A stretch of 21,300 nt of DNA from Lentisphaeria bacterium (lineage in GTDB: Bacteria > Verrucomicrobiota > Lentisphaeria > Victivallales > JAUVCU01). Positions 1 through 6,495 of the stretch are shown here, one piece after another; position 1 is the first letter of the stretch, and the number at the start of each line of letters is the position of its first letter. The stretch is taken from the NCBI GenBank assembly GCA_030590715.1, contig JAUVCU010000003.1, positions 1-21,300 on the forward strand, read 5' to 3'. The notes beneath the pieces are model-generated. The model did no database searches, was not told the DNA's origin, and saw only the letters and a list, made by a program, of their open reading frames with translations. Made by a program: the position numbers and the translations under genes.

Positions 1-296
1 AGAATCGGGACGGTCAGTCATTGCCGGCATTTGTCCGCTCACTTGTAGGAATGGACAAAGAAGCTCTGAGTAAGGCTTTTGCTGGTTATCTGGATGAGAA
101 TGCGTTCAACCCGAATCAGATTGACAGTATTTATATCATTATCGAGCACTTTGAAAAGAATGGTTACATGGCTTTAGAGCGCTTAAGAGAACAGCCGTTT
201 AAAAACTATCAGGATGGATTCAGGGGATTATTTGGCCGCGAGAATGCACCCCGGCTTGTGTCGATCATTAAAGAGATCAATTCACAGGTGGGGTAA
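1..296 (+). CDS. hsdR: Type I restriction enzyme R subunit (HsdR), C-terminal fragment
   Basis: The reading frame is already open at base 3 and ends with TAA at 294-296, so the gene starts upstream of the window. The TTG at 21 is internal, not a start. The roughly 97 visible residues match the C-terminal helical domain of EcoEI-type R subunits: 'FVRSLVGMDKEA', then 'AFAGYLDENAFNPNQIDSI', then 'IIEHFEKNGYM' and a final 'GLFGRENAPRLVSIIKEIN'. In this family that region docks the motor/nuclease subunit onto the methyltransferase core. The nuclease and DEAD-box motor domains are outside the window, so whether the protein is intact and active cannot be judged. The family call rests on pattern recognition of one domain. 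Confidence 0.8.
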   Translation, partial: NRDGQSLPAFVRSLVGMDKEALSKAFAGYLDENAFNPNQIDSIYIIIEHFEKNGYMALERLREQPFKNYQDGFRGLFGRENAPRLVSIIKEINSQVG

Positions 297-324
297 TTGA
301 TTTATCGAAGGTTTTAGTTATAAG
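297..324 (+). promoter_or_regulatory. Candidate sigma70-type promoter of the riboflavin operon
   Basis: TTGATT at 297-302 and TATAAG at 319-324 are separated by 16 bases. The -35 box starts on the base after the hsdR stop codon. Transcription would start near 331, about 55 bases before the FMN aptamer, which is where a riboswitch leader promoter should lie. It is a match to consensus only. Confidence 0.5.
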
Positions 325-342
325 TTTAGATAAAACATTTTT
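311..342 (+). terminator. Weak AT-rich terminator candidate after hsdR
   Basis: A 6-bp stem, GTTTTA (311-316) with TAAAAC (331-336), encloses a 14-base loop and is followed by five T (338-342). The stem is all AT apart from one pair, so it is weak. It overlaps the candidate promoter at 297-324. Confidence 0.25.
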
Positions 343-386
343 GAAGCCTATGTAGTAATTTTGGCTTTTCGTTTTAAATTGACTAT

Positions 387-524
387 GAATCTTCAGGGCA
401 AGGTGATTCTTGATGAAAGTTGAGGAAATTCCTTACCGGCGGTTATAGTCCGCGAGTTCTTTTAAAAGTAACTGATGTGGTGAAAATCCGCAACCGACAG
501 TATAGTCTGGATGATAGAAGATTT
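387..524 (+). promoter_or_regulatory. FMN riboswitch (RFN element)
   Basis: The FMN-sensing RNA aptamer precedes ribBA. P1 pairs GAATCTTC (387-394) with GAAGATTT (517-524), eight pairs including one G-U. The conserved segments are present in order: AGGGCAAGG (395-403), ACCGGCGG (435-442), TAGTCCGCGAG (446-456), GGTGAAAATCCG (479-490) and ACCGACAGTATAGTCTGGATG (493-513). In this family FMN binding stabilises P1 and allows the downstream terminator to form, lowering riboflavin gene expression. The P2 hairpin is unusual: between AAGG (400-403) and CCTT (431-434) lie 27 bases where the consensus has about 7. Identification is secure; the effect of the insertion is not known. Confidence 0.95.
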
Positions 525-549
525 CAGTTCACTCTTTTGTGTACTTTAT

Positions 550-577
550 GCCCTGATTGTGTCAGGGCTTTTTTTTT
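550..577 (+). terminator. Intrinsic terminator of the FMN riboswitch
   Basis: The perfect stem GCCCTGA (550-556) / TCAGGGC (562-568) has loop TTGTG and is followed by nine T (569-577). It is the likely expression platform: with FMN bound, transcription stops here before ribBA. The same TCAGGGC also occurs inside the aptamer at 393-399 and could pair with 550-556 as an antiterminator when FMN is absent. A second GCCCTGA follows at 578-584. Confidence 0.88.
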
Positions 578-622
578 GCCCTGATAAAAATGACTTAAGC
601 TTGGTAATAAGGTGAGGAAATT

Positions 623-1855
623 ATGTCTGTCGAATTTAATAGTGTAGAAGAAGTAATCGAAGCAATTCACAATGGTGAAGTCGTTGTAATTACAGATGAT
701 GAAAATAGAGAGAACGAAGGTGATTTGGTTTGTGCAGCATCAAAGGCCACATCTGAAATAATTAACTTTATGGCGACTCACGGGCGTGGTCTGATCTGCA
801 TGCCTATTACTGAAAATCGCGCTGCAGAACTTCAGCTTGGACCTATGGCTGGTGACGAAACTGACCCGTACAAAACTGCGTTTACAAAAAGTATTGATGC
901 CAAATTTGGAACGACAACTGGAATATCAGCTCAAGACCGCGCAAAAACTATTGCGGATATGATTGATTCAGCGACGACAAAAGAAGATTTCGTAAGCCCG
1001 GGTCACCTTTTTCCACTTGTTGCAAAAGATGGTGGAGTCCTAAGACGAGCAGGACATACTGAAGCTGCGGTTGATCTGGCCCGCTTTGCCGGACTGTATC
1101 CTTCTGGAGTAATCTGTGAGATTATGAATGAAGACGGGACAATGGCTCGTATCCCTCAACTTCAGGAATATGTGAAAAAACATAACCTGAAATGGTGTTC
1201 AATTGAAATGATGATTGAGTACCGCCGCCGTACAGAAACGTTGGTTAAAGCAGAACAGACAGTGAAGCTTCCAACTAAGCACGGTGATTTTAAACTTAGA
1301 CTTTATAGCTCTCCTGTCGATGACAAAGAGCACCTGGCTCTTTACATGGGTGATCTTAAAGGTAAAGATAATGTGCTTTGCCGCGTTCACAGCGAATGTT
1401 TTACTGGAGATGTTTTCGGTTCTGGACGCTGCGATTGCGGAGATCAACTTGATGCCTCTATGAAAATGATTGCCGAAGAAGGCGAGGGAGTAATTATCTA
1501 CATGCGTCAGGAAGGACGTGGAATCGGACTTCTTAACAAACTTCACGCTTACCACCTGCAGGATCACGGTAGAGATACTGTTGAAGCAAATGTTGAACTT
1601 GGTTTTGCTCCTGACTTGAGAGACTATGGGCTCGGCGCTCAAATGCTTAAAGAACTTGGTGTGAACAGCATCCGCCTTATGACTAATAACCCTAGAAAGC
1701 TTGTTGGTCTTCATGGATATGGACTGGAAATCACATCGCGTGTTCCAATTATTATTAAGCCTCATTTCCACAATGAATTTTATCTTCAGACTAAAGAAGA
1801 GAAGTTGGGGCACATGCTGAACGACTTAGATACTAAAATTAAAAAAGAAAAATAA
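623..1855 (+). CDS. ribBA: Bifunctional RibBA: DHBP synthase / GTP cyclohydrolase II
   Basis: This 410-aa cytoplasmic fusion protein makes both precursors of riboflavin. Residues 1 to about 203 are RibB, which converts ribulose-5-phosphate to 3,4-dihydroxy-2-butanone-4-phosphate. The acidic loop 'DDENRENEGDL' (25-35), 'THGRGLICM' and 'SPGHLFPL' with 'RRAGHTEAAVDL' are all present. Residues about 208-400 are RibA, which opens GTP. The zinc cysteines lie in 'HSECFTGDVFGSGRCDCG' (Cys259, Cys270, Cys272), followed by 'MRQEGRGIGL' and 'LRDYGLGAQML'. Neither half lacks an expected motif. An AGGTGAGG Shine-Dalgarno lies just ahead of ATG 623. It is the first gene behind the FMN riboswitch and so is probably repressed by FMN; ribH follows after 19 bases. 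Confidence 0.97.
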   Translation: MSVEFNSVEEVIEAIHNGEVVVITDDENRENEGDLVCAASKATSEIINFMATHGRGLICMPITENRAAELQLGPMAGDETDPYKTAFTKSIDAKFGTTTGISAQDRAKTIADMIDSATTKEDFVSPGHLFPLVAKDGGVLRRAGHTEAAVDLARFAGLYPSGVICEIMNEDGTMARIPQLQEYVKKHNLKWCSIEMMIEYRRRTETLVKAEQTVKLPTKHGDFKLRLYSSPVDDKEHLALYMGDLKGKDNVLCRVHSECFTGDVFGSGRCDCGDQLDASMKMIAEEGEGVIIYMRQEGRGIGLLNKLHAYHLQDHGRDTVEANVELGFAPDLRDYGLGAQMLKELGVNSIRLMTNNPRKLVGLHGYGLEITSRVPIIIKPHFHNEFYLQTKEEKLGHMLNDLDTKIKKEK

Positions 1856-1874
1856 AATATAGAGGTAAATAATC

Positions 1875-2363
1875 ATGATGGATAAAACAGTTAAAAATGT
1901 TTTTGAAGGCACATTGAATGCAAATGGTCTTAAGTTTGCGATCACTTGCAGTCGCTTTAATGCTTTTTTTGTAGAGAAACTTCTGGAAGGTGCTGTAGAC
2001 GCGATCGTTCGTAACGGTGGTGATGTTAACAATATCGACGTTGCTTGGGTTCCTGGTGCATACGAACTTCCGTTTGCTTCTAAAAAATTCGTTGAAACTG
2101 GTAAGTATGACGCAGTTCTTTCTCTTGGTGTTGTGATCCAGGGGGCAACTACACATGCTGACCTTCTAAACGGCGAAGTTGCTAAAGGTCTTTGTCAGAT
2201 CAGTCTTGAGAGCGGTGTTCCTGTAACATACGGTCTTATTACTGCAAACAATATTGAGCAGGCAATTGAAAGAAGCGGAACTAAAGCCGGAAACAAAGGT
2301 GCAGACGCAGCTTTGGCGGCAATCGAAATGGCAAACCTAACGCGCGAGCTTGCAGGGAAGTAA
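1875..2363 (+). CDS. ribH: 6,7-dimethyl-8-ribityllumazine synthase
   Basis: RibH condenses the RibB product with the ribitylaminopyrimidine to give lumazine, the penultimate riboflavin step. At 162 aa it has the usual family length. Motifs visible are 'SRFNAFF' (26-32; the Phe stacks on the substrate in the family), 'VPGAYELP' (59-66), 'GVVIQGATTHADL' with the general-base His94, and 'SGTKAGNKG' with the phosphate-binding Lys/Gly loop. Two ATG codons in tandem (1875, 1878) could both start it; AGAGGT at 1861-1866 serves either. The segment after the catalytic His reads ADLLNG rather than the common FDYV type, a mild variation. It lies in the riboswitch operon between ribBA and nusB. Confidence 0.96.
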   Translation: MMDKTVKNVFEGTLNANGLKFAITCSRFNAFFVEKLLEGAVDAIVRNGGDVNNIDVAWVPGAYELPFASKKFVETGKYDAVLSLGVVIQGATTHADLLNGEVAKGLCQISLESGVPVTYGLITANNIEQAIERSGTKAGNKGADAALAAIEMANLTRELAGK

Positions 2364-2369
2364 TCTGAT

Positions 2370-2864
2370 ATGAGTGATAATAATTCGAATAAAAATTTAA
2401 CACAGCTGCACTTCAAACGTGTTGGTCGTGAATTTGCAATGCAGTTCCTTTTTCAGTCCGACTCCTTGGAAAGTGCTTCTTTAGACGAAAGTCTTTCTGA
2501 GACTAAGGAAGTGTTCTGGACACAAGTTGAAGAATCTGAAATTCTTCCTATGAACAGAATTTACCGTAAAGGTCGTGAATTTGCAGAGCAGCTTATCTCC
2601 GGTGTAAAGGAAAATCTTGAAAAAATTGACTCGGAGATCGAAAGATGTGCAGATAGCTGGAAGCTTGACCGTATGGCTGTCGTTGATAAGAATGTTATGC
2701 GCGTTGCCGCATACGAAATGCTGTTTTCGGAAGATGTTCCGCCAATCGTTAGTATTAACGAGGCTATTGAGATCGCTAAAGATTTTAGTGACGAGCAATC
2801 AGCTAAGTTTATCAACGGTGTATTGAACAAATTGAAAGACTCGCTTGACCGCTCGGCGCGATAG
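2370..2864 (+). CDS. nusB: Transcription antitermination factor NusB
   Basis: NusB binds boxA RNA with ribosomal protein S10 and supports antitermination and rRNA maturation. The 164-aa all-helical protein shows 'RVGREFAMQFLFQSD' near the N terminus and the family's C-terminal signature 'VMRVAAYEMLF', 'PPIVSINEAIEIAKDFS', 'SAKFINGVLNKL'. It starts 6 bases after ribH, so translation is probably coupled. The ribH-nusB pairing is a common bacterial arrangement and places this housekeeping gene under the FMN riboswitch unless an internal promoter exists; I see none. Confidence 0.96.
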   Translation: MSDNNSNKNLTQLHFKRVGREFAMQFLFQSDSLESASLDESLSETKEVFWTQVEESEILPMNRIYRKGREFAEQLISGVKENLEKIDSEIERCADSWKLDRMAVVDKNVMRVAAYEMLFSEDVPPIVSINEAIEIAKDFSDEQSAKFINGVLNKLKDSLDRSAR

Positions 2865-2913
2865 TCTTATCTCTTTAAGAAAGAAAGCTTAATTCAAAAG
2901 GTTTATGCTTTAA

Positions 2914-3846
2914 ATGAAATCTCTATTTTCAGTTTTTAAAAAAGGTCTTCAGAAGACCTCGACGTCAATAACTCGTTCAATCGGAGGAGTTTTTTCCGGT
3001 ACGAAAGTCTGGACCGAAGATGATTACGAAATGCTTGAGGCTGCTCTTATCAGTGCGGACTTCGGTGTTAATATCAGTTTGAGAATTGTTGACGATATTC
3101 GTGACCGGTATTCTCGCGGGTTGATTAAGACTTCTGAAGAAATTGTCAAAGTTGCCCATCAGGAAGTTATGTCTATCCTTGGTACTGAGGTCTCGGAAGT
3201 TCAATTCGAAGACGGAAAACTGAATGTTATTTTGTTTGTAGGCGTAAACGGTAGCGGTAAGACGACTACTATTGGAAAGCTGGCTCAAAAGTGGAAGGGC
3301 GAGGGCAAGAAAGTGATGCTTGCAGCCTGTGATACGTGGAGAGCGGCTGCTGCAGAGCAGCTGAAAAAGTGGGGCGAACGAACTGATGTTCAGGTTGTTT
3401 CTTCAAAGCATGGAGCAGACCCTTCTGCCGTTGCTTACGATGCCGTTGAGTCGGCATTGGCTAAAAATGCTGATATTCTGATAATTGATACGGCTGGACG
3501 CCAGCACACTTCTAAAGGTTTGATGGAAGAGCTGGCTAAGATGACTCGAACAATTAAGAAAGTTTATCCGGAAGCTCCTCAGCACGCATGGTTGACGGTG
3601 GACTCAAGTCTTGGCGGAAACGCTATTGTTCAGGCTCGTGAGTTTTCCAAGTTTGCCGATCTGAACGGACTGGTAATTACTAAACTTGACGGTACAGGCA
3701 AAGGCGGTACGGCGGTTGCAATCAAAGATGAATTTGATTTTCCAATCTATTTTGTGGGAATGGGCGAGCAGCCTGATGATCTGCAACCTTTTGATCCAGA
3801 GTATTATACAACTGCTCTTTTTGGTGAAGTTTTACAAGAAGCTTAG
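2914..3846 (+). CDS. ftsY: Signal recognition particle receptor FtsY
   Basis: FtsY is the membrane-associated GTPase that receives SRP-ribosome complexes for cotranslational insertion. At 310 aa it is the short form without the long acidic A domain of E. coli FtsY. The first 25 residues are basic and amphipathic (FSVFKKGLQKTSTSITRSIGG) and could bind lipid. The N domain spans about 30-100. GTPase motifs are GVNGSGKTTT (110-119), DTWRAAAAEQL (140-150), DTAGR (192-196), TKLDGTGKGG (256-265) and the closing GMGEQPDDLQPFDP. Odd points are DTWR in place of the common DTFR, and DSSLGGNA where the family normally has DAxxGQNA. Spacing to nusB is 49 bases. The gene ends the riboswitch-led operon at a terminator. 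Confidence 0.96.
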   Translation: MKSLFSVFKKGLQKTSTSITRSIGGVFSGTKVWTEDDYEMLEAALISADFGVNISLRIVDDIRDRYSRGLIKTSEEIVKVAHQEVMSILGTEVSEVQFEDGKLNVILFVGVNGSGKTTTIGKLAQKWKGEGKKVMLAACDTWRAAAAEQLKKWGERTDVQVVSSKHGADPSAVAYDAVESALAKNADILIIDTAGRQHTSKGLMEELAKMTRTIKKVYPEAPQHAWLTVDSSLGGNAIVQAREFSKFADLNGLVITKLDGTGKGGTAVAIKDEFDFPIYFVGMGEQPDDLQPFDPEYYTTALFGEVLQEA

Positions 3847-3864
3847 TGTTGAGTTGTTTCAAAG

Positions 3865-3897
3865 TAGGGCGGCAGTTTTTGCTTGCCCTATTTTTTT
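3865..3897 (+). terminator. Intrinsic terminator after ftsY
   Basis: The stem TAGGGC (3865-3870) / GCCCTA (3885-3890) has a 14-base loop and is followed directly by seven T (3891-3897). It closes the ribBA-ribH-nusB-ftsY unit and separates it from ribD. Confidence 0.8.
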
Positions 3898-3948
3898 GTC
3901 TGCGTTTTAGTTGTATTTTGATGGTGGCTAAAAGTGAAGGTTTAATTT

Positions 3949-4971
3949 ATGGATAAGAATATAAAATATATGTCGCATGCGATTGAACTGGCGAAAATGG
4001 CATGGGGGAAGACAACTCCAAATCCTATGGTCGGAGCTGTTATTGTTCGAGATGGTGAAATAGTTGGAGAAGGTTATCATCACAAAGCTGGAGAGGCACA
4101 TGCGGAAGTAAATGCCATTGCCGATGCTGGTGAAAACTGTAAAGGTGCAGTCGCTTATGTTACGCTGGAGCCTTGCTCTACAACCGGCAGAACGGGGCCC
4201 TGCACGCTGGCTCTTATTAATGCAGGTGTTACTTCTGTTGTTATTGGTTCTCTTGATCCAAATCCAAACCATGCCGGTGCCGGGGTGGATATTTTGGAAA
4301 AGGCAGGAATAAAAGTGAGCGTTGGTGTGCTGGAAGGCGAATGTCTGAAGTTAAATGAAGCATTCTTTAAGTGGATCTCAGAAAAGAAACCATTTGTCCT
4401 TCTGAAAATGGCGATGACGCTTGATGGGAAAATAGCGACAGAGAGTGGTCAAAGCCAGTGGATTACCGGAGAAGTTGCGCGGAATCGTGTGCAGGAGTTA
4501 AGACAGTGGTCTGATGCTGTTCTGGTTGGTGGAGAAACGGTAAGAAAAGACAAGCCGTCACTTTCTGTAAGAAGTATTGAAGATTGGCCTTGCCAGCCTC
4601 AACGGGTGATTGTGTCACGTAATTTGACTAAGGAGCAGGCCGTTGAATTATTACCGGAAGGTAGTGATCCATTTGTTTACTCTGCCGCAGATGGAAATGA
4701 GTGGAATGAGTTGCTTTTAGACCTTGGAAAAAAAGATGTAATGGCTCTATTAATCGAGGGTGGTGGAGAGTTGGCTGCTTCTGCTCTTGAAGCCGGAATC
4801 GTTGATAAAGTCGAGTTTCATATTGCTCCGAAAATTCTCGGAGGAAAAGGTAGTCGAACGGTTATTGGCGGAAGTAATCCTCATAGTCTTGCTGAAGCTT
4901 TGATGCTTGAAGAGGTTCAAAACTTTCAGCTTGGATGCGACTTTGCCATCACTGGATATGTAAAAAAATAA
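3949..4971 (+). CDS. ribD: Bifunctional RibD: pyrimidine deaminase / reductase
   Basis: RibD carries out two successive riboflavin steps, deamination of the GTP cyclohydrolase II product and NADPH-dependent reduction of its ribosyl side chain. The N-terminal deaminase (about 1-145) has the zinc set His51-Ala-Glu53 in 'GEAHAEVNAIADAG' and Cys76/Cys85 in 'EPCSTTGRTGPC'. The family usually reads CSHxGRTPPC, so His is replaced by Thr and one Pro by Gly while the metal ligands remain. The C-terminal reductase (about 146-340) shows 'MAMTLDGKIAT', 'GQSQWITG', 'DAVLVGGETV' and 'LLIEGGGELAASALEAGIVDKVEFHIAPKILGG' in split form. GAAGG at 3936-3940 supports ATG 3949. It follows a terminator, so ribD either needs its own promoter or relies on readthrough; ribE follows after 25 bases. 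Confidence 0.95.
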   Translation: MDKNIKYMSHAIELAKMAWGKTTPNPMVGAVIVRDGEIVGEGYHHKAGEAHAEVNAIADAGENCKGAVAYVTLEPCSTTGRTGPCTLALINAGVTSVVIGSLDPNPNHAGAGVDILEKAGIKVSVGVLEGECLKLNEAFFKWISEKKPFVLLKMAMTLDGKIATESGQSQWITGEVARNRVQELRQWSDAVLVGGETVRKDKPSLSVRSIEDWPCQPQRVIVSRNLTKEQAVELLPEGSDPFVYSAADGNEWNELLLDLGKKDVMALLIEGGGELAASALEAGIVDKVEFHIAPKILGGKGSRTVIGGSNPHSLAEALMLEEVQNFQLGCDFAITGYVKK

Positions 4972-4996
4972 TGCATGTGAATATTTTGGAGATTCA

Positions 4997-5641
4997 ATGT
5001 TTACTGGTTTAGTAGAAACAACGGGTGTAATTGTTCAGCGCAATGTTTCTGGAGGGGATGGAGTTTTTTCTGTTCGCCCGGACAATGCATTTTCTGATTT
5101 GAAATATGGTGAAAGTATCGCAATCAACGGTACTTGTCTTACGATGGAAAAAGTTCAGTCTGACGGGGCAATTGTTTTTCATGTTCTTGGAGAAACACTC
5201 AAGCGCACCAATCTTGGTGCATTGCCGATCGGAGGTAAAGTAAATATGGAGCGTGCTCTAGCGGTTGGAGACAGGCTTGGCGGGCATATTGTTTCCGGTC
5301 ATGTTGATGTGACTTCACCGGTTCGCGCGATCAGAAGAGTTGGTGATGACTACGAATACGAAGTGGCGCTTCCAGAAAGTCTTAAGCCTTGTATGGTTGA
5401 AAAAGGAAGTATTACTATTGACGGGATCTCACTGACTGTTGTCGAAGTAACAGATGAATATTTTACTGTTCACCTTATTCCTGTAACTCTTTCCGAGACA
5501 GCTTTAGTTGACCGTAAACCCGGCAGTATTGTTAATCTTGAAGGTGATATTATCGGGAAGTTTGTGGCGCGCCAGATGAGTCTTGCCAATTATGGTGGTA
5601 GTAATCTTAGTTTTGATTCTCTAGTTAAAGCTGGCTGGTAA
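4997..5641 (+). CDS. ribE: Riboflavin synthase, alpha subunit
   Basis: This enzyme dismutates two lumazine molecules to riboflavin and a pyrimidine that is recycled by RibH. The 214-aa protein is two tandem lumazine-binding barrels: repeat 1 starts with the invariant MFTGLVE and includes 'YGESIAINGTCLTM' and 'ETLKRTNLG'; repeat 2 starts at 'GGHIVSGHVDVTSPV' and includes 'KGSITIDGISLTV' and 'HLIPVTLSETAL'. It ends with 'EGDIIGKFVARQM', the family's trimerisation segment. Length is typical. It lies 25 bases after ribD, with TGGAG upstream of the ATG, and is followed 5 bases later by an unrecognised gene. Confidence 0.96.
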   Translation: MFTGLVETTGVIVQRNVSGGDGVFSVRPDNAFSDLKYGESIAINGTCLTMEKVQSDGAIVFHVLGETLKRTNLGALPIGGKVNMERALAVGDRLGGHIVSGHVDVTSPVRAIRRVGDDYEYEVALPESLKPCMVEKGSITIDGISLTVVEVTDEYFTVHLIPVTLSETALVDRKPGSIVNLEGDIIGKFVARQMSLANYGGSNLSFDSLVKAGW

Positions 5642-5646
5642 GGTTT

Positions 5647-6474
5647 ATGGGGAATCGGTTGCCAAAGAGAAAATTTGACTTTGGAGTCAGTTTTGCCTAC
5701 GGGCCTGGATCTGCAGATGCTGTGTCCTGTAGTTTGAATCGTTCTGTCTTTTCTTCGATTGAGCTCACAGATGCGATGGCTTTGGATGGCGAGATCTCTG
5801 GGTTGGTCGATGACTATGGCGTCGCAAAAGTTCAGGTTTGTGACCTTTTTTCTCTGCCTTTGACTAGAAGTATGGCTGGTCAGTCGAAAAGTATAATAAG
5901 TGAATTTGTAAAGAAATTCTGTAATTTTCTGGATCGTGCGGAGCAGGAGTTATTCGACTCGTTTACGATTGATTTTGAGCTGGAAACGTTTGGTGATAGT
6001 GATTTGATGGACGAGAAAGTTTCATTGTTGAAGCGTCTTGGACAAAAGCTTCATGATCGCGGCGTCACGCTTTGTCTTCCTGTCAGAATCCCTCAGGTTG
6101 GAGGACATTCTACAGAATTTTATTTATCCTGTCTTAAAAAGGTGATGTGTCCCAATATTCAGCTTTGTATTGATATTCATCCTCATGAACTCAAGCGCGG
6201 ATTTTCCGTTATTAACTTGCTCAAATGGATTCAATTTGATATACATACCATTAGGTTTATTTACGAACCTGAAGCGGGTAATTTCTTAGTTGATGATATT
6301 ATAACAACCTGGACTGATTTTTTGCGGACACGATATTTCTCGGGTAGTGTCATTTTTGCTCCTGTTATTTCAGACGAAGCATTTTTTTGTTCCGAGGTTG
6401 ATTCCCTGCAGGATATTCTGTGTAGGGTTGACTCTGATAAACTTAATACGGATACCGATGGTTCCGATTTATAA
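5647..6474 (+). CDS. Uncharacterised 275-aa protein between ribE and pdxJ
   Basis: I do not recognise a family. The protein is soluble, without signal peptide or membrane segment. Strands and helices seem to alternate ('TIDFELETF', 'GVTLCLPVRIP', 'IQLCIDIHPHEL', 'TIRFIYEPEAGN', 'GSVIFAPVISDEAF'), which is suggestive of a beta/alpha barrel such as the sugar isomerase/epimerase fold. The IDIHPHEL and RFIYEPE segments would supply acidic and histidine residues at strand ends. That is an inference from pattern only. The C-terminal 15 residues are Asp/Thr-rich and probably disordered. It starts 5 bases after ribE with AAGG overlapping the ribE stop, and pdxJ follows after 21 bases, so it is cotranscribed with cofactor-biosynthesis genes. 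Base composition resembles its neighbours. Confidence 0.85.
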   Translation: MGNRLPKRKFDFGVSFAYGPGSADAVSCSLNRSVFSSIELTDAMALDGEISGLVDDYGVAKVQVCDLFSLPLTRSMAGQSKSIISEFVKKFCNFLDRAEQELFDSFTIDFELETFGDSDLMDEKVSLLKRLGQKLHDRGVTLCLPVRIPQVGGHSTEFYLSCLKKVMCPNIQLCIDIHPHELKRGFSVINLLKWIQFDIHTIRFIYEPEAGNFLVDDIITTWTDFLRTRYFSGSVIFAPVISDEAFFCSEVDSLQDILCRVDSDKLNTDTDGSDL

Positions 6475-6495
6475 TGAATTTAAGGATTTTTAGAA

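Noticed and set aside
21..23. TTG as the start of a 91-aa gene
   Set aside because: The frame is open upstream to the window edge and the residues belong to the conserved C-terminal domain of HsdR.
1199..1813. Open 204-codon frame on the minus strand across ribBA
   Set aside because: It lies wholly antisense to the well-supported GTP cyclohydrolase II domain, has no recognisable motifs and an unusual composition.
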